A stretch of 64,000 nucleotides of DNA, taken from assembly GCA_012519425.1 (NCBI GenBank), contig JAAYQF010000130.1:1-64000 (forward strand). Reading direction: 5' to 3'. This document shows positions 9,504 through 18,627 of this stretch, piece after piece. A program made the position numbers and the translations under genes. Position 1 is the first letter of the stretch; each line of letters opens with the position of its first letter. Below the pieces are notes generated by a model, which worked only from the letters and a program-made list of their open reading frames with translations, had not been told where the DNA came from and did no database searches. The stretch comes from Bacteroidales bacterium. GTDB taxonomy: Bacteria; Bacteroidota; Bacteroidia; Bacteroidales; Paludibacteraceae.

Positions 9504-12500
9504 TTATAATGTTAAATTGACACCAAAGAGACAAGTACGGTGTTGCGGGTAATCGAAACCTGTAACTGTTGATGTTTCTGGATCGAAACCATAATCTTGT
9601 AGCGTATCAATAGAGAAAAGATTACTTCCTTCAAAATAAACTCTGAATTTCTCAAGTAAAATTTTCTTAGTGAATTTAGCAGGTAAAGTATATCCTACTA
9701 CCAAATTACGAAGTCGCACATAATTTACTTCTTTGGTATAATAATCATTCCAGCTACGAAGAGACGGATTGTTCCAACCGGCAGGGGCAGGAAATTTTCC
9801 AGGTATCCATGGAGAAGTAGGATCGTAAATGTCTTCATGTCTCCAAACATCTAAGGAATTATAAACAAATCCGGTTTGAGTGCGATATGGGCCATATTTG
9901 ACATGCCAATCAGGAACAAAGGTATTCATGCATCCACCGGCAAAATCTGCTGCTATATCAATTCCCTTCCATTCAACTCCCATGTTAATCCCAAAAGACA
10001 ATAATGGATTTTTATTCCCTTTGGAAGAATCCCACGGCCAATCAGCAGCCGCGTAGCCTAAAGGTCTTTTATCGAACTCATCAATTATGCCGTCACCATT
10101 GACATCTTTAAAAATCAAATCGCCCGGACGTAAATTGGTGTTGTTGGCTCCATCTATATTAATCGGATAATTGTCAATTTCTTCCTGCGTTTGGAACACT
10201 CCTATAGTCTCCCACATCCAAATCTCGCCTTGTTGAACATTTGCCCAACGATTTTCTTGTGACCAACGGTACTGATCCCATGCATTAAAAAACAATTCTC
10301 CATATCGTTTTCCGTTCATCTGACGTGCTAAAGTAGCATTAACACCAACAAAGTAATTTAAATCTGCAACCTTATCACTCCATTTGACAAAACCGTCAAC
10401 TCCAACAGTTTTATCAGAATTGAGATTCTGTGGCATTGCAGGGAACCCACTTTCCAAAGGATATATCACATCATCAGGATATGCTGGAATACCATCGCGT
10501 ATTCTTTGAAAAGCGTCTAATTCTGCAGTTAATTTATTGTCAAAGAAACCAAGTTCAATCCCAATATTGCTGATGGCAGTTTCAATCCATGAAAGATTTG
10601 TGATTGGTAATCCTTTTGACTGACTACCAATCATCATATTATCCGAAGCGTTAGAAATGGGATTTGGAGAGATAATTGCTCCACCCACATCATAGTTATA
10701 ACCTGATTGATAGGCAAAATAAGGATAAATTCCGGTACTCAAAGCATCACTTCCCATAGATCCGTAAGAAGCCCTTAGCTTAACATTCGACAACCACGAA
10801 GAAATTTCCGAGTCCTTAAAAAAATCTTCCTCAGATAATCTCCATGCACCGGATACAGAAGGGAAAAATCCCCATTGACTACCTTTCTGAAATCTCCAGG
10901 ATGCATCATAACGACTGGAAAAATCGATGATGTATCGTTGATCATACACGTAACCAGCTCGAAAAACCCAGCTTGCAGTGCTATAATTCAAAGCATTATT
11001 AACAACCTTATTATTTTCACTATCAGTCAGCATGGTAATAAAGGTATTGTTAGCAGGAGACTGATATATATACAACCTGTCCCATGCTCTTCTATACAAT
11101 TCAAGACCAACTGTAGCAGTTACCTGATGAACATTCGAAAAGGTTCTGTCGAAGTCAAAGTAAGTTTGAGCTGTTAATTCTTCTACATGTTCAGTATCTT
11201 TTCCCAAGTAAGTTTGCCCTAGATCTACACGATCATATTTGATTTCATATACCTTCGTTGCTGAATTGTAAGTATACTCCTTCCAACCCTTTTCGAAATC
11301 AGTTGTATTCTTGTCAGCATAATAATATGACAGCAACGATTTAAACTTTAAGCCTTTAATTGGAATATCATATTCGATATTAAAAACAGGTTGAACTGTA
11401 CGCCATATCTGATTAAACTCTCCAGCATTATCAATTGTATATGCAGCCATATTCCTTGCGGCATCATGTCCTGCCATAAAATTCAAATAATCGGGATTAT
11501 CATTAGCATAGGGTCTCCAAATAGGTAACAGATTATATAAAGATGAACGCATTTCTGCATAATCATCAGTACCTGGAAGAGCTGGATTAACTCTGTTTTC
11601 TATCTTCCCTAATACCTGTGCCCCAACTTTCAGACGCTCGGTCAGATCAATGTTAAAGTTAGCCGTCATATTGGTACGATTAAAGTTATAATCTTTAAAC
11701 ACAGCATCTTGATTTACATGTCCGACAGAAAGATAATAAGTAGTGTTGTCGGTACCTCCGTTAATATTTATATTTACATAGCTCTGTGGGGCAGCTTTGC
11801 TGACAAAGTTATCATACCAGTCAAACCCTCTGTAATCTTCACCGGTTTCCGGATTATAATATCCTGTTTTCCACTTCTCCAATTCTTCCTTTTTATTGGC
11901 AATAACTGCTGGATCCTTTAAAATACCCGAATTAACGTCAGCCATATCATTAGCGTAATTCCATTGATATGCGTTCAACAACTTAGGATATTTTGTCCAT
12001 TGTTGAAAGCCTGTGTAAGCATTAACATTGACTTGTTGTTTTTGTTTCTTTCCTCCTTTTTTAGTAGTAACCAATACCACACCATTGGATGCCTTGAACC
12101 CATAAATCGCAGCGGCTCCGTCTTTTAAAACAGAGATATTATCGATGTCATGAATATCAAGATTATTAAACGCACCTTCATCAGTCATTACGCCGTCAAT
12201 CACATATAGAGGTGTTCCAAGATTTCTGATTTGTAATGACGCAGATGATCCGGGTACACCCGATTTTTGACGAGCAGTTATACCGGAAATTTTACCAACC
12301 AAAGCACCTGCCGTTGTGGTCGAAGCCGATCGGATTATATCTTCACTTCTTACTGTACTCACAGATGCTGCTAAGTTTCCTTTTCTCTTAGTACCATATC
12401 CAACCACAACAATCTCATCAAGTATTTCGGAATCTTCTTGAAGAAGAACGTTCAAGACAGTTCTTTCACCTACAATGACTTCTTGTGTTCGAAATCCGAT

Positions 12501-12785
12501 ATAAGAAAAGGATAACACAGAGCTACTACTTGTAACTGTCAGCTCAAACAGACCATTGACATCTGAAATGGTCCCGTTTCCGGTACCTTTTTCAACGATG
12601 CTTACTCCTGCCAAGGGAAAATCATTTGCATCTGTAACCTTACCGTGAATTTCTTTATGACTTTGAGTTAAACTCTCCGCTATAATCGGTGTAACAAAAC
12701 CACAAAAAAACACAGTGAACAGACCGAATAACCATAAGGGCCTTTTTACATTTTTTAAAAGTTGCGTTTTACATAGTTTGCTCAT
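9504..12785 (-). CDS. SusC/RagA-family TonB-linked outer-membrane transporter
   Basis: This 1093-residue transporter imports oligosaccharides with its SusD partner, powered by TonB. An N-terminal signal and anchor (about 1-37) is followed by a carboxypeptidase-D-like domain (EIHGKVTDANDFPLAGVSI, about 45-120), a TonB-box-like segment ending ILDEIVVVGYGTKRKG, the plug (about 130-250, with PLYVIDGV and KDGAAAIYGFKASNGV), and a long beta-barrel ending in an aromatic strand at LFGVNLTL. It starts 15 bp after the 846-residue enzyme gene, so it is in the same transcription unit. Length and motifs are normal for the family. Confidence 0.97.
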   Translation of the reverse strand: MSKLCKTQLLKNVKRPLWLFGLFTVFFCGFVTPIIAESLTQSHKEIHGKVTDANDFPLAGVSIVEKGTGNGTISDVNGLFELTVTSSSSVLSFSYIGFRTQEVIVGERTVLNVLLQEDSEILDEIVVVGYGTKRKGNLAASVSTVRSEDIIRSASTTTAGALVGKISGITARQKSGVPGSSASLQIRNLGTPLYVIDGVMTDEGAFNNLDIHDIDNISVLKDGAAAIYGFKASNGVVLVTTKKGGKKQKQQVNVNAYTGFQQWTKYPKLLNAYQWNYANDMADVNSGILKDPAVIANKKEELEKWKTGYYNPETGEDYRGFDWYDNFVSKAAPQSYVNININGGTDNTTYYLSVGHVNQDAVFKDYNFNRTNMTANFNIDLTERLKVGAQVLGKIENRVNPALPGTDDYAEMRSSLYNLLPIWRPYANDNPDYLNFMAGHDAARNMAAYTIDNAGEFNQIWRTVQPVFNIEYDIPIKGLKFKSLLSYYYADKNTTDFEKGWKEYTYNSATKVYEIKYDRVDLGQTYLGKDTEHVEELTAQTYFDFDRTFSNVHQVTATVGLELYRRAWDRLYIYQSPANNTFITMLTDSENNKVVNNALNYSTASWVFRAGYVYDQRYIIDFSSRYDASWRFQKGSQWGFFPSVSGAWRLSEEDFFKDSEISSWLSNVKLRASYGSMGSDALSTGIYPYFAYQSGYNYDVGGAIISPNPISNASDNMMIGSQSKGLPITNLSWIETAISNIGIELGFFDNKLTAELDAFQRIRDGIPAYPDDVIYPLESGFPAMPQNLNSDKTVGVDGFVKWSDKVADLNYFVGVNATLARQMNGKRYGELFFNAWDQYRWSQENRWANVQQGEIWMWETIGVFQTQEEIDNYPINIDGANNTNLRPGDLIFKDVNGDGIIDEFDKRPLGYAAADWPWDSSKGNKNPLLSFGINMGVEWKGIDIAADFAGGCMNTFVPDWHVKYGPYRTQTGFVYNSLDVWRHEDIYDPTSPWIPGKFPAPAGWNNPSLRSWNDYYTKEVNYVRLRNLVVGYTLPAKFTKKILLEKFRVYFEGSNLFSIDTLQDYGFDPETSTVTGFDYPQHRTCLFGVNLTL

Positions 12786-12800
12786 TGTATCGAAATTTTA

Positions 12801-15341
12801 TTATTTAATAATTAATTTATTAGTTTTCTCAAATTGTTTATTATCTAATTGTAGATAATATATTCCGGGAATGAGTTCGTCAAGATTATTTAGATAAATC
12901 TTCTGATCCTCATTGTTTAATTGCTTAGAAAAAACAATTTCACCCAATACATTATATATGTCTAATTTGTAAACTGGATGTAATTTGTTCGGTATTTCAA
13001 TGGTTAATTGACTTGCATTTTTTGTAAAAGGATTGGGATATATCTTTAGACCCGCATTCATTTCGTTTGTTTGGGGAGTAGAGAGATCTATTTCCTGACC
13101 ATAATTAGCAGATTGCACTTTAGCATACAGCTTATTTAATCTGATTCTCTCATCCCACGGGATTTGTTCAACTTCTTCTAAATTTGGCGTTCCAAACGCA
13201 TCTTTGAATCTAAACATAGGATCAAGATGTGCAGCGTAATTCCAATTAAGGGTTGTCATAACACCATTACACCTACGAGGAATCATGACTTGAAAAGCTT
13301 CTAATTGTAATCCTTTGGGCTGACCTGGGAAAAGAGATCCATCCCAGTTCATGGACTGTTTTGTGTTGTGTGCTGATATGCGGGCAACTTTTAAATAATG
13401 TGGATTACCTGTTTCCAAATACAAACGATAAAATGCAAAAGACGACCAGGCAAAGCCTAAGTCAGCAGCTGAATGACCGATGGCAATCAGGTGTTGCCCC
13501 ACAATACTTCTATCTTTAGGGAAAGAAGTCGCCTCTGTTCTATCTTTTTCTACGGGAATTTCTTGTGAATACACCCAGGTTTCAGTATAAGTAGCTGCCT
13601 GTTCTGCCGCATTCAGCCATTTTTTCTCTTGCGTAAGATCATATAAAGCAAGAAATCCATTTAATGCCATTTGTCCGGATTCACTGTCAATGGTTTGTGG
13701 ATTATCTACCACACAAGCAACATACATATATTTATCATGAATATTTTTGTAGCAAAAATTTCCCGCCTTTAAAGCTGCTGTTTTGTATGCTTCATCTCCA
13801 GTTGCTATGTAAAGTTCAACCAAATATCGAACAGCACATATGGTCAAATATTTATTGTAATTACTTGCCGGATGCTTTCCCCCAACAATACTATTTTGAT
13901 TGTATGAAAAAAAATAACTCCCGTCGGTATTTTGATTACCCACCAACCAATCTCCAAATCTTTTGCATGCATTAATCCATGCAGGAACTTCAATCTTATT
14001 TTTTTTTGCAAAAGCCCATGCAGCTATTAATCCCTCCATACCTCCGGTACATACCCGAATATCACTTCCACCACGAAAACTACCGGTATTTCCATTTAAA
14101 CCAGGATCATACCAAGTACGTGGAAAACCAAGGGATGTTAAACAATTGTTTGCCCAAAAATCAAGTACTGCAGCACCTTTGTTTTTGATAGATTGATCAC
14201 CTCTTTCTATACCTTCTCTGTATAAATAATAACCCGTAGCTATCTGCATACCAACAAAACCCATTTGATAGTCAATTCCCATCGGTTCAAAAGTAGTCAG
14301 ACTAACCTGAAAAGGAAACCCAGCAGCATCTCTAATGCCACCCATTTGACTGTTCGGAACATAATATGTCAGCAGGGTTTCAATTAAACCATCATATGTA
14401 TATGATAAATCAACCGGATAAATCTTAGGATTATAAAGCTCAAAGGCACGATTCCATGTATTCCGTACACCATCTGCATACGAAGAAGTTTTTGAAAAAG
14501 AAATTTCTAAATTATACTCATGCTGAACACCTTTTTCAACCGGATGAAACCGATAACCTCTGCCAGCTGGTCTTTCATGTTCGGATCCGGGATAAATAAA
14601 TGAAGTGTAAATTGTATCATTTTCTCTTTTAATCCCCAAAGAGCCAAATTGGTAATCCTTATTTACATAGATGTTATTGGCATCTTGCACAACTGTTTCG
14701 TTAGGAGAATCCTTGTGTATGATTGACATCGTAAACCCATCAGTTGGGTTTCTAAACATAACTAATGGAAGAGTTATTCGGTCCTCTCTATAGTAATGAT
14801 ATGTGTCACTTGAATTTGGTAACCCCTGAGGCAAGTTTCCAGATGCAGAAAAATTTCCTTTGTACCACACACCGGGAACAAAGTACTCGTACTGGCTTAA
14901 TCTAATAGATTGAGGGTCTGCTATAAACCCAAACAAAGAGTTAAAATAAGAGTCTAAACTTTTTGCTGTTATAATATTAAGTTTTCGCTGTAACTCAAAT
15001 CTTCCTTCTCCTTTAGCAATATATTTATCTTCAATGGAAAATTCAGACCCTCTTGAGCTAACAAGCAGAGATTTACAGAGTAATTCACTGCTTGTCAACA
15101 GTTCACATGAATAATAGGTAGCTGTTGCTTTTTTCCCTTTAATTTCAAGGTAAACAGGATTGAGAGGGTCTAATGTCTGAATCGATATGCCATCAAAACT
15201 AAAAGCGAGATAATACTGATTATCAGATAACAACTCTACTTTGACAGATGCATTATCTGAATATAATACAGGTAAATTGTTGGCATTTAGACAGACTTGA
15301 AGAAGAAATAATACTAAGAAAAAGAAAGACCTAATATTCAT
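12801..15341 (-). CDS. Large secreted (alpha/alpha)6-type carbohydrate-active enzyme with T9SS tail
   Basis: The 846-residue product has a signal peptide (MNIRSFFFLVLFLLQVCLN), an N-terminal beta-rich domain (about 25-310), and an (alpha/alpha)6-like domain (about 320-740) with repeated hairpins such as GDWLVGNQNTDGSYFF, GNFCYKNIHDKYMYVACVV and ESGQMALNGFLALYDLTQ. The tail (about 765-846, starting GLKIYPNPFTKNA) is a type-A T9SS sorting domain, so this enzyme should be exported to the cell surface, unlike its lipoprotein paralogue at 4101-6344. The pair may act on the same glycan at different locations. Uronic-acid chemistry (GH154-like beta-glucuronidase) is a guess by resemblance. A terminator-like hairpin precedes the gene. 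Confidence 0.75.
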   Translation of the reverse strand: MNIRSFFFLVLFLLQVCLNANNLPVLYSDNASVKVELLSDNQYYLAFSFDGISIQTLDPLNPVYLEIKGKKATATYYSCELLTSSELLCKSLLVSSRGSEFSIEDKYIAKGEGRFELQRKLNIITAKSLDSYFNSLFGFIADPQSIRLSQYEYFVPGVWYKGNFSASGNLPQGLPNSSDTYHYYREDRITLPLVMFRNPTDGFTMSIIHKDSPNETVVQDANNIYVNKDYQFGSLGIKRENDTIYTSFIYPGSEHERPAGRGYRFHPVEKGVQHEYNLEISFSKTSSYADGVRNTWNRAFELYNPKIYPVDLSYTYDGLIETLLTYYVPNSQMGGIRDAAGFPFQVSLTTFEPMGIDYQMGFVGMQIATGYYLYREGIERGDQSIKNKGAAVLDFWANNCLTSLGFPRTWYDPGLNGNTGSFRGGSDIRVCTGGMEGLIAAWAFAKKNKIEVPAWINACKRFGDWLVGNQNTDGSYFFSYNQNSIVGGKHPASNYNKYLTICAVRYLVELYIATGDEAYKTAALKAGNFCYKNIHDKYMYVACVVDNPQTIDSESGQMALNGFLALYDLTQEKKWLNAAEQAATYTETWVYSQEIPVEKDRTEATSFPKDRSIVGQHLIAIGHSAADLGFAWSSFAFYRLYLETGNPHYLKVARISAHNTKQSMNWDGSLFPGQPKGLQLEAFQVMIPRRCNGVMTTLNWNYAAHLDPMFRFKDAFGTPNLEEVEQIPWDERIRLNKLYAKVQSANYGQEIDLSTPQTNEMNAGLKIYPNPFTKNASQLTIEIPNKLHPVYKLDIYNVLGEIVFSKQLNNEDQKIYLNNLDELIPGIYYLQLDNKQFEKTNKLIIK

Positions 15342-15371
15342 AAAGTAATAAAACTACCAATAAAAAATGAT

Positions 15372-15420
15372 AATTAAAAAACAAGGAAGTGCTTTATCCA
15401 TAAAAAGGTGCACTTCCTTG
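15372..15420 (-). terminator. Rho-independent terminator or attenuator inside the Sus locus
   Basis: A perfect 11-bp stem (CAAGGAAGTGC, 15382-15392, with GCACTTCCTTG, 15410-15420) and a 17-nt loop is followed on the minus strand by TTTTTTAATT. It lies between the first small T9SS gene and the rest of the locus, so it probably makes the first gene more abundant than the downstream genes. Confidence 0.8.
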
Positions 15421-15437
15421 AAAAGAAACAAATTCTG

Positions 15438-16148
15438 TTATCTAACCAGTACCTTGCGAACTGAATCATTTACCTTAAGGATATAAATTCCATCTTCCAA
15501 CGTGAAATTATAAGAAGTAGATGAAGTAGTCGATGAATCTATTCTCTGACCTGTAATTGAGAAAATTTCAATCTGATTTTTACCTGTTAAACCTTCGATA
15601 GAGATAGCACCATTAGTGGAAATCACTCTAAATTCGTTTGCCTGAATCATCTTCGTTCCAGAAAAATCACCAGACAATTGAATACCGCTGATAATAGGCC
15701 AGTCCTTTGTTTGTTTAAGCTGAATAACATTATCATAATCGGCAAAAAGTTCAACATCAAAATCAATTGTAGCAGGAGGATCAGCTGTTAATGTGTGCAA
15801 AACAAGCTGTGTGGCAAATTCATTATTAACATTAACAGTAAGGATTGCTCCAGCATCATCGGCCCAACCAATCCCATAAGATAAAGTAACAGTGTATTTT
15901 GCATCCTTTGACACCCATACCGGAAATTCAACCGCACTGCCACCATTGAAATCAACATAGTCGTTATTAGGACCAAACAACTTCGAACCGGTTCCTTCCC
16001 AGTCTGTGCATGCTGCATAATAAAAATGCTCAAGCCAGAAATCCACGGTCTTCGCCTCATCCGAAGTATAACATTGAACTTCCGCTTGTAAAGTATTGCC
16101 TAAAGAGATAAAGGCAAATAACGCTGAAATAAGTAACATTTTTTTCAT
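15438..16148 (-). CDS. Small T9SS-secreted protein with CBM6/35-like beta-sandwich
   Basis: This 236-residue protein has a signal peptide (LLISALFAFISLGNTLQA), a single beta-sandwich (about 23-160) and a type-A T9SS sorting tail (about 170-236, ending in GIYILKVNDSVRKVLVR). The middle has the look of a carbohydrate-binding module of the CBM6/CBM35 kind: FNGGSAVEFPVWV, then KYTVTLSYGIGWADDAG and DNVIQLKQTKDWPIISGIQL. It probably binds glycan at the cell surface. It is the first gene of the locus, next to the promoter and operator, and is separated from the following gene by a terminator hairpin, suggesting high expression. The CBM family assignment is tentative. Confidence 0.75.
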   Translation of the reverse strand: MKKMLLISALFAFISLGNTLQAEVQCYTSDEAKTVDFWLEHFYYAACTDWEGTGSKLFGPNNDYVDFNGGSAVEFPVWVSKDAKYTVTLSYGIGWADDAGAILTVNVNNEFATQLVLHTLTADPPATIDFDVELFADYDNVIQLKQTKDWPIISGIQLSGDFSGTKMIQANEFRVISTNGAISIEGLTGKNQIEIFSITGQRIDSSTTSSTSYNFTLEDGIYILKVNDSVRKVLVR

Positions 16149-16236
16149 ACTAATAAATGATTAAAATAATTAAACTTTGAATAATAAAAATCAAAAATGT
16201 GCTCTATGAAATTACTGCAGAGCCACTTTCTGATTA

Positions 16237-16244
16237 CAAATTTA
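16237..16244 (-). promoter_or_regulatory. Bacteroidota -7 element for the minus-strand Sus locus
   Basis: TAAATTTG on the minus strand matches the TAnnTTTG consensus exactly, about 90 bp ahead of the first gene's ATG. I see no good -33 TTTG at the usual spacing, which fits an activator-dependent promoter with the direct repeat just upstream. Confidence 0.6.
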
Positions 16245-16274
16245 TTGTATTTTAATCTGTGATTTTATCTTTAT

Positions 16275-16303
16275 CTCGTCAATAAATGACACAAACTCGT
16301 CAA
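16275..16303 (-). promoter_or_regulatory. Direct-repeat operator candidate (21-bp period)
   Basis: TTGACGAG occurs twice on the minus strand (16303-16296 and 16282-16275), with starts exactly 21 bp apart, ending 30 bp upstream of the -7 element. The first half-site continues as GACGAGTTTGTGTCA. The FAS1 operon leader at 29492-29529 has the same arrangement (GACGATATTGTGTTA and GACGATTTTGTGTCA). A tandem site two helical turns apart fits a dimeric activator such as an AraC-type response regulator. Confidence 0.6.
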
Positions 16304-16712
16304 AGCAAACAAGATGACATAAAAATTCGAATAACAAATTGTTAAATTCATTAAATTAAGGCAAATTTATGTTACATATTTGAGTAATATAAACAGCTTC
16401 TAATGCACGAGTCATGCAAGTGATTTATTTTAAAACCGTAAATGTATAAGCACATCAGTTCTGTTCATACTGATGTGATGAAGAGTTGAAGGAACTGAAA
16501 AAGCTGCACAAGCAGAAACACAAAAAGTGCAGCAGGAGATGGAGGCAATATTGAAGAAAGCTGCATTGACATAAGCAGAAGTAATTGTCAATTTTAATAT
16601 CTTTTTGCAACAGTTTTTCAAAATTTCAAAGAAAGAATAATTGGTTTGCTTAAAATAAATTACTTTACTGAAAATCAGGTAATTTTAATTAAAGAATTTT
16701 TTCCTTAATTCC
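16304..16712. other. Divergent intergenic region with a hairpin and a coding-like remnant
   Basis: No complete gene is visible. A 9-bp inverted repeat (CACATCAGT, 16451-16459; ACTGATGTG, 16469-16477) could be a hairpin. Directly after it, 16482-16574 on the plus strand reads as 30 codons of a charged, coiled-coil-like peptide (AQAETQKVQQEMEAILKK) with stops just before it and no start codon, possibly the tail of a lost gene. The rest is AT-rich and unremarkable. Confidence 0.35.
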
Positions 16713-16743
16713 TTGTTTTCTTTAAAATAAATAGCGATATTTG
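16713..16743 (+). promoter_or_regulatory. Promoter of the carboxyltransferase-to-kinase operon
   Basis: TTG at 16713-16715, a 20-bp spacer and GATATTTG at 16736-16743 differ from the Bacteroides TTTG-N20-TAnnTTTG pattern only slightly. The predicted transcript would have a leader of about 80 nt before the ATG at 16829. Confidence 0.55.
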
Positions 16744-16828
16744 CGGGCGAAAAAATGATTATTTTTTGTGTATTTATACAATACAGGTTTTATTCGCTCC
16801 AATCAACCGTTAATTTATTTTTTGTAAA

Positions 16829-18595
16829 ATGAAGGAAATTAAGTTTAGTCTTGTTTACCGTGACATGTGGCAATCTACCGGGAAATATGTGCCACGTAAA
16901 GATCAGTTAGCCAAAATTGCACCAGTCATTATCGATATGGGATGTTTTTCCCGTGTTGAAACAAATGGTGGGGCATCTGAACAGGTTAATTTGCTGTACG
17001 GCGAAAATCCGAACGATTCGGTTCGTACTTTTACCAAACCTTTTAATGAAGCAGGCATACAAACACATATGCTTGACCGGGGGCTGAATGGTTTACGCAT
17101 GAACCCCGTTCCTGCAGACGTACGTGAGTTGATGTATAAAGTAAAAAAAGCACAAGGAGTTGACATCACACGAATTTTCTGCGGACTGAATGACGTACGT
17201 AATATCGCACCTTCCATCCGTTGGGCAAAAGCTGCCGGCATGATACCTCAGGGTACCCTCTGTATTACTTATTCCGACATTCATACGGCAGAATATTATA
17301 TCAGCATGGCTGAAGAATTGATTGCAGCCGGTGCCGAAGAAATTTGTTTAAAAGACATGGCAGGTGTTGGTCGTCCGGTGATGTTGGGGCAAATCGTAAA
17401 AGCCATTAAAACCGCACATCCCGATATCATTGTACAGTACCATGGACATACCGGTCCGGGTTTTTCTGTGGCTTCTATGTTGGAGGTTGCCAAAGCCGGT
17501 GTTGATTACCTGGATTGTGCCATCGAACCGCTGTCATGGGGCATGTCACATCCGGATGTGTTGACCATTCAGGCTATGTTGAAGCAGGCAGGCTTTAAAG
17601 TGCCGGAAATAAATATGAAGGCTTATATGGAAGCACGCGCTCTGACACAAAGTTTTATGGATGATTTCTTAGGTTATTTCATCGACGACAGAAACAAACA
17701 AATGACCGGATTATTGATAAGTTGCGGACTTCCCGGTGGTATGATGGGTTCATTGATGGCTGACTTAAAAGGTATGCATGCTGCCATCAATAATAATTTG
17801 AAGGCAAGAGGAAAGGAAGAGTTATCAGAAGACGAATTGCTGGTACAACTTTTTGATGAAGTTAATTATATATGGCCTAAATTAGGAAATCCTCCTTTGG
17901 TTACTCCCTTCAGTCAATATGTCAAAAATGCGGCATTGATGAATATTTTTACGATGAGCAAGGGAGGCAAAAGGTTCGAAATGATTGACAGAAACACCTG
18001 GGATATGATTTTGGGAAAAGCCGGTAGACTACCCGGAAAATTGGCCCCCGAAATCGTTGAACTGGCGAAAAAGAATAAATTCGAATTTTTTGAGGGTAAC
18101 CCACAAGACAATTATCCTGATGAACTGCCGCGTTTCATCAAAGAAATGGAAGAATTAGGCTGGGATAGGGGACAGGATGATGAAGAATTGTTTGAATTTG
18201 CCATGCATGAAAACCAATATCGTGATTACAAATCCGGCGAAGCCAAAAAACGCTTTAATCGGGAGTTGGATGCAGCCATTGAAGAAAAATTCAAAAAGCA
18301 GAATCTGCCTATGCCTGATAGGCGTCAGTTACATCAATTAAAATACAGAGATGCCGAGGTAATTGTGGCACCGGTAAGTGGCAGATTGATATGGGAACTC
18401 GACTTTGACGACCATTCCATGGAACCGGTTCCCGGAACATTAATTAACAAAACGAAACCGCTTTACTACATCCAAACCAAGTTTGGAATGGAATATATTG
18501 ATAGTCCGTGGACTGGTCGTATTGTTGGTGTAGAAAAGTTCCAGGGTGAAATGGTGAATAAAGGTGAGGTTGTGGCTTATCTTGAAAAAGAGTAA
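16829..18595 (+). CDS. PycB/OadA-like carboxyltransferase with degenerate biotinyl domain
   Basis: The 588-residue protein has the HMGL-like carboxyltransferase barrel of pyruvate carboxylase subunit B/oxaloacetate decarboxylase alpha (about 1-300), a conserved C-terminal carboxyltransferase region (about 300-470) and a biotinyl-like fold (about 505-588). Visible active-site features are the metal-site Asp in YRDMWQS, the lysine in ICLKDMAG and the HxH in YHGHTGPG. Two departures stand out: RDAHQS of the family is RDMWQS, and the EAMKM biotin site aligns with TKFGM, leaving Gly where the biotinylated Lys should be. Carboxyl transfer may use a separate biotin carrier, or the substrate may differ. 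It is the first gene of the operon, 32 bp before the glycosyltransferase. Confidence 0.85.
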   Translation: MKEIKFSLVYRDMWQSTGKYVPRKDQLAKIAPVIIDMGCFSRVETNGGASEQVNLLYGENPNDSVRTFTKPFNEAGIQTHMLDRGLNGLRMNPVPADVRELMYKVKKAQGVDITRIFCGLNDVRNIAPSIRWAKAAGMIPQGTLCITYSDIHTAEYYISMAEELIAAGAEEICLKDMAGVGRPVMLGQIVKAIKTAHPDIIVQYHGHTGPGFSVASMLEVAKAGVDYLDCAIEPLSWGMSHPDVLTIQAMLKQAGFKVPEINMKAYMEARALTQSFMDDFLGYFIDDRNKQMTGLLISCGLPGGMMGSLMADLKGMHAAINNNLKARGKEELSEDELLVQLFDEVNYIWPKLGNPPLVTPFSQYVKNAALMNIFTMSKGGKRFEMIDRNTWDMILGKAGRLPGKLAPEIVELAKKNKFEFFEGNPQDNYPDELPRFIKEMEELGWDRGQDDEELFEFAMHENQYRDYKSGEAKKRFNRELDAAIEEKFKKQNLPMPDRRQLHQLKYRDAEVIVAPVSGRLIWELDFDDHSMEPVPGTLINKTKPLYYIQTKFGMEYIDSPWTGRIVGVEKFQGEMVNKGEVVAYLEKE

Positions 18596-18627
18596 TTTTG
18601 TAGCTTACAATCAATCTTTTTTATAGC

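Noticed and set aside
16430-16621. 63-residue minus-strand frame in the divergent intergenic region
   Set aside because: Cys-rich translation without signal, family or promoter; the plus-strand reading is the more protein-like one, and even that lacks a start.
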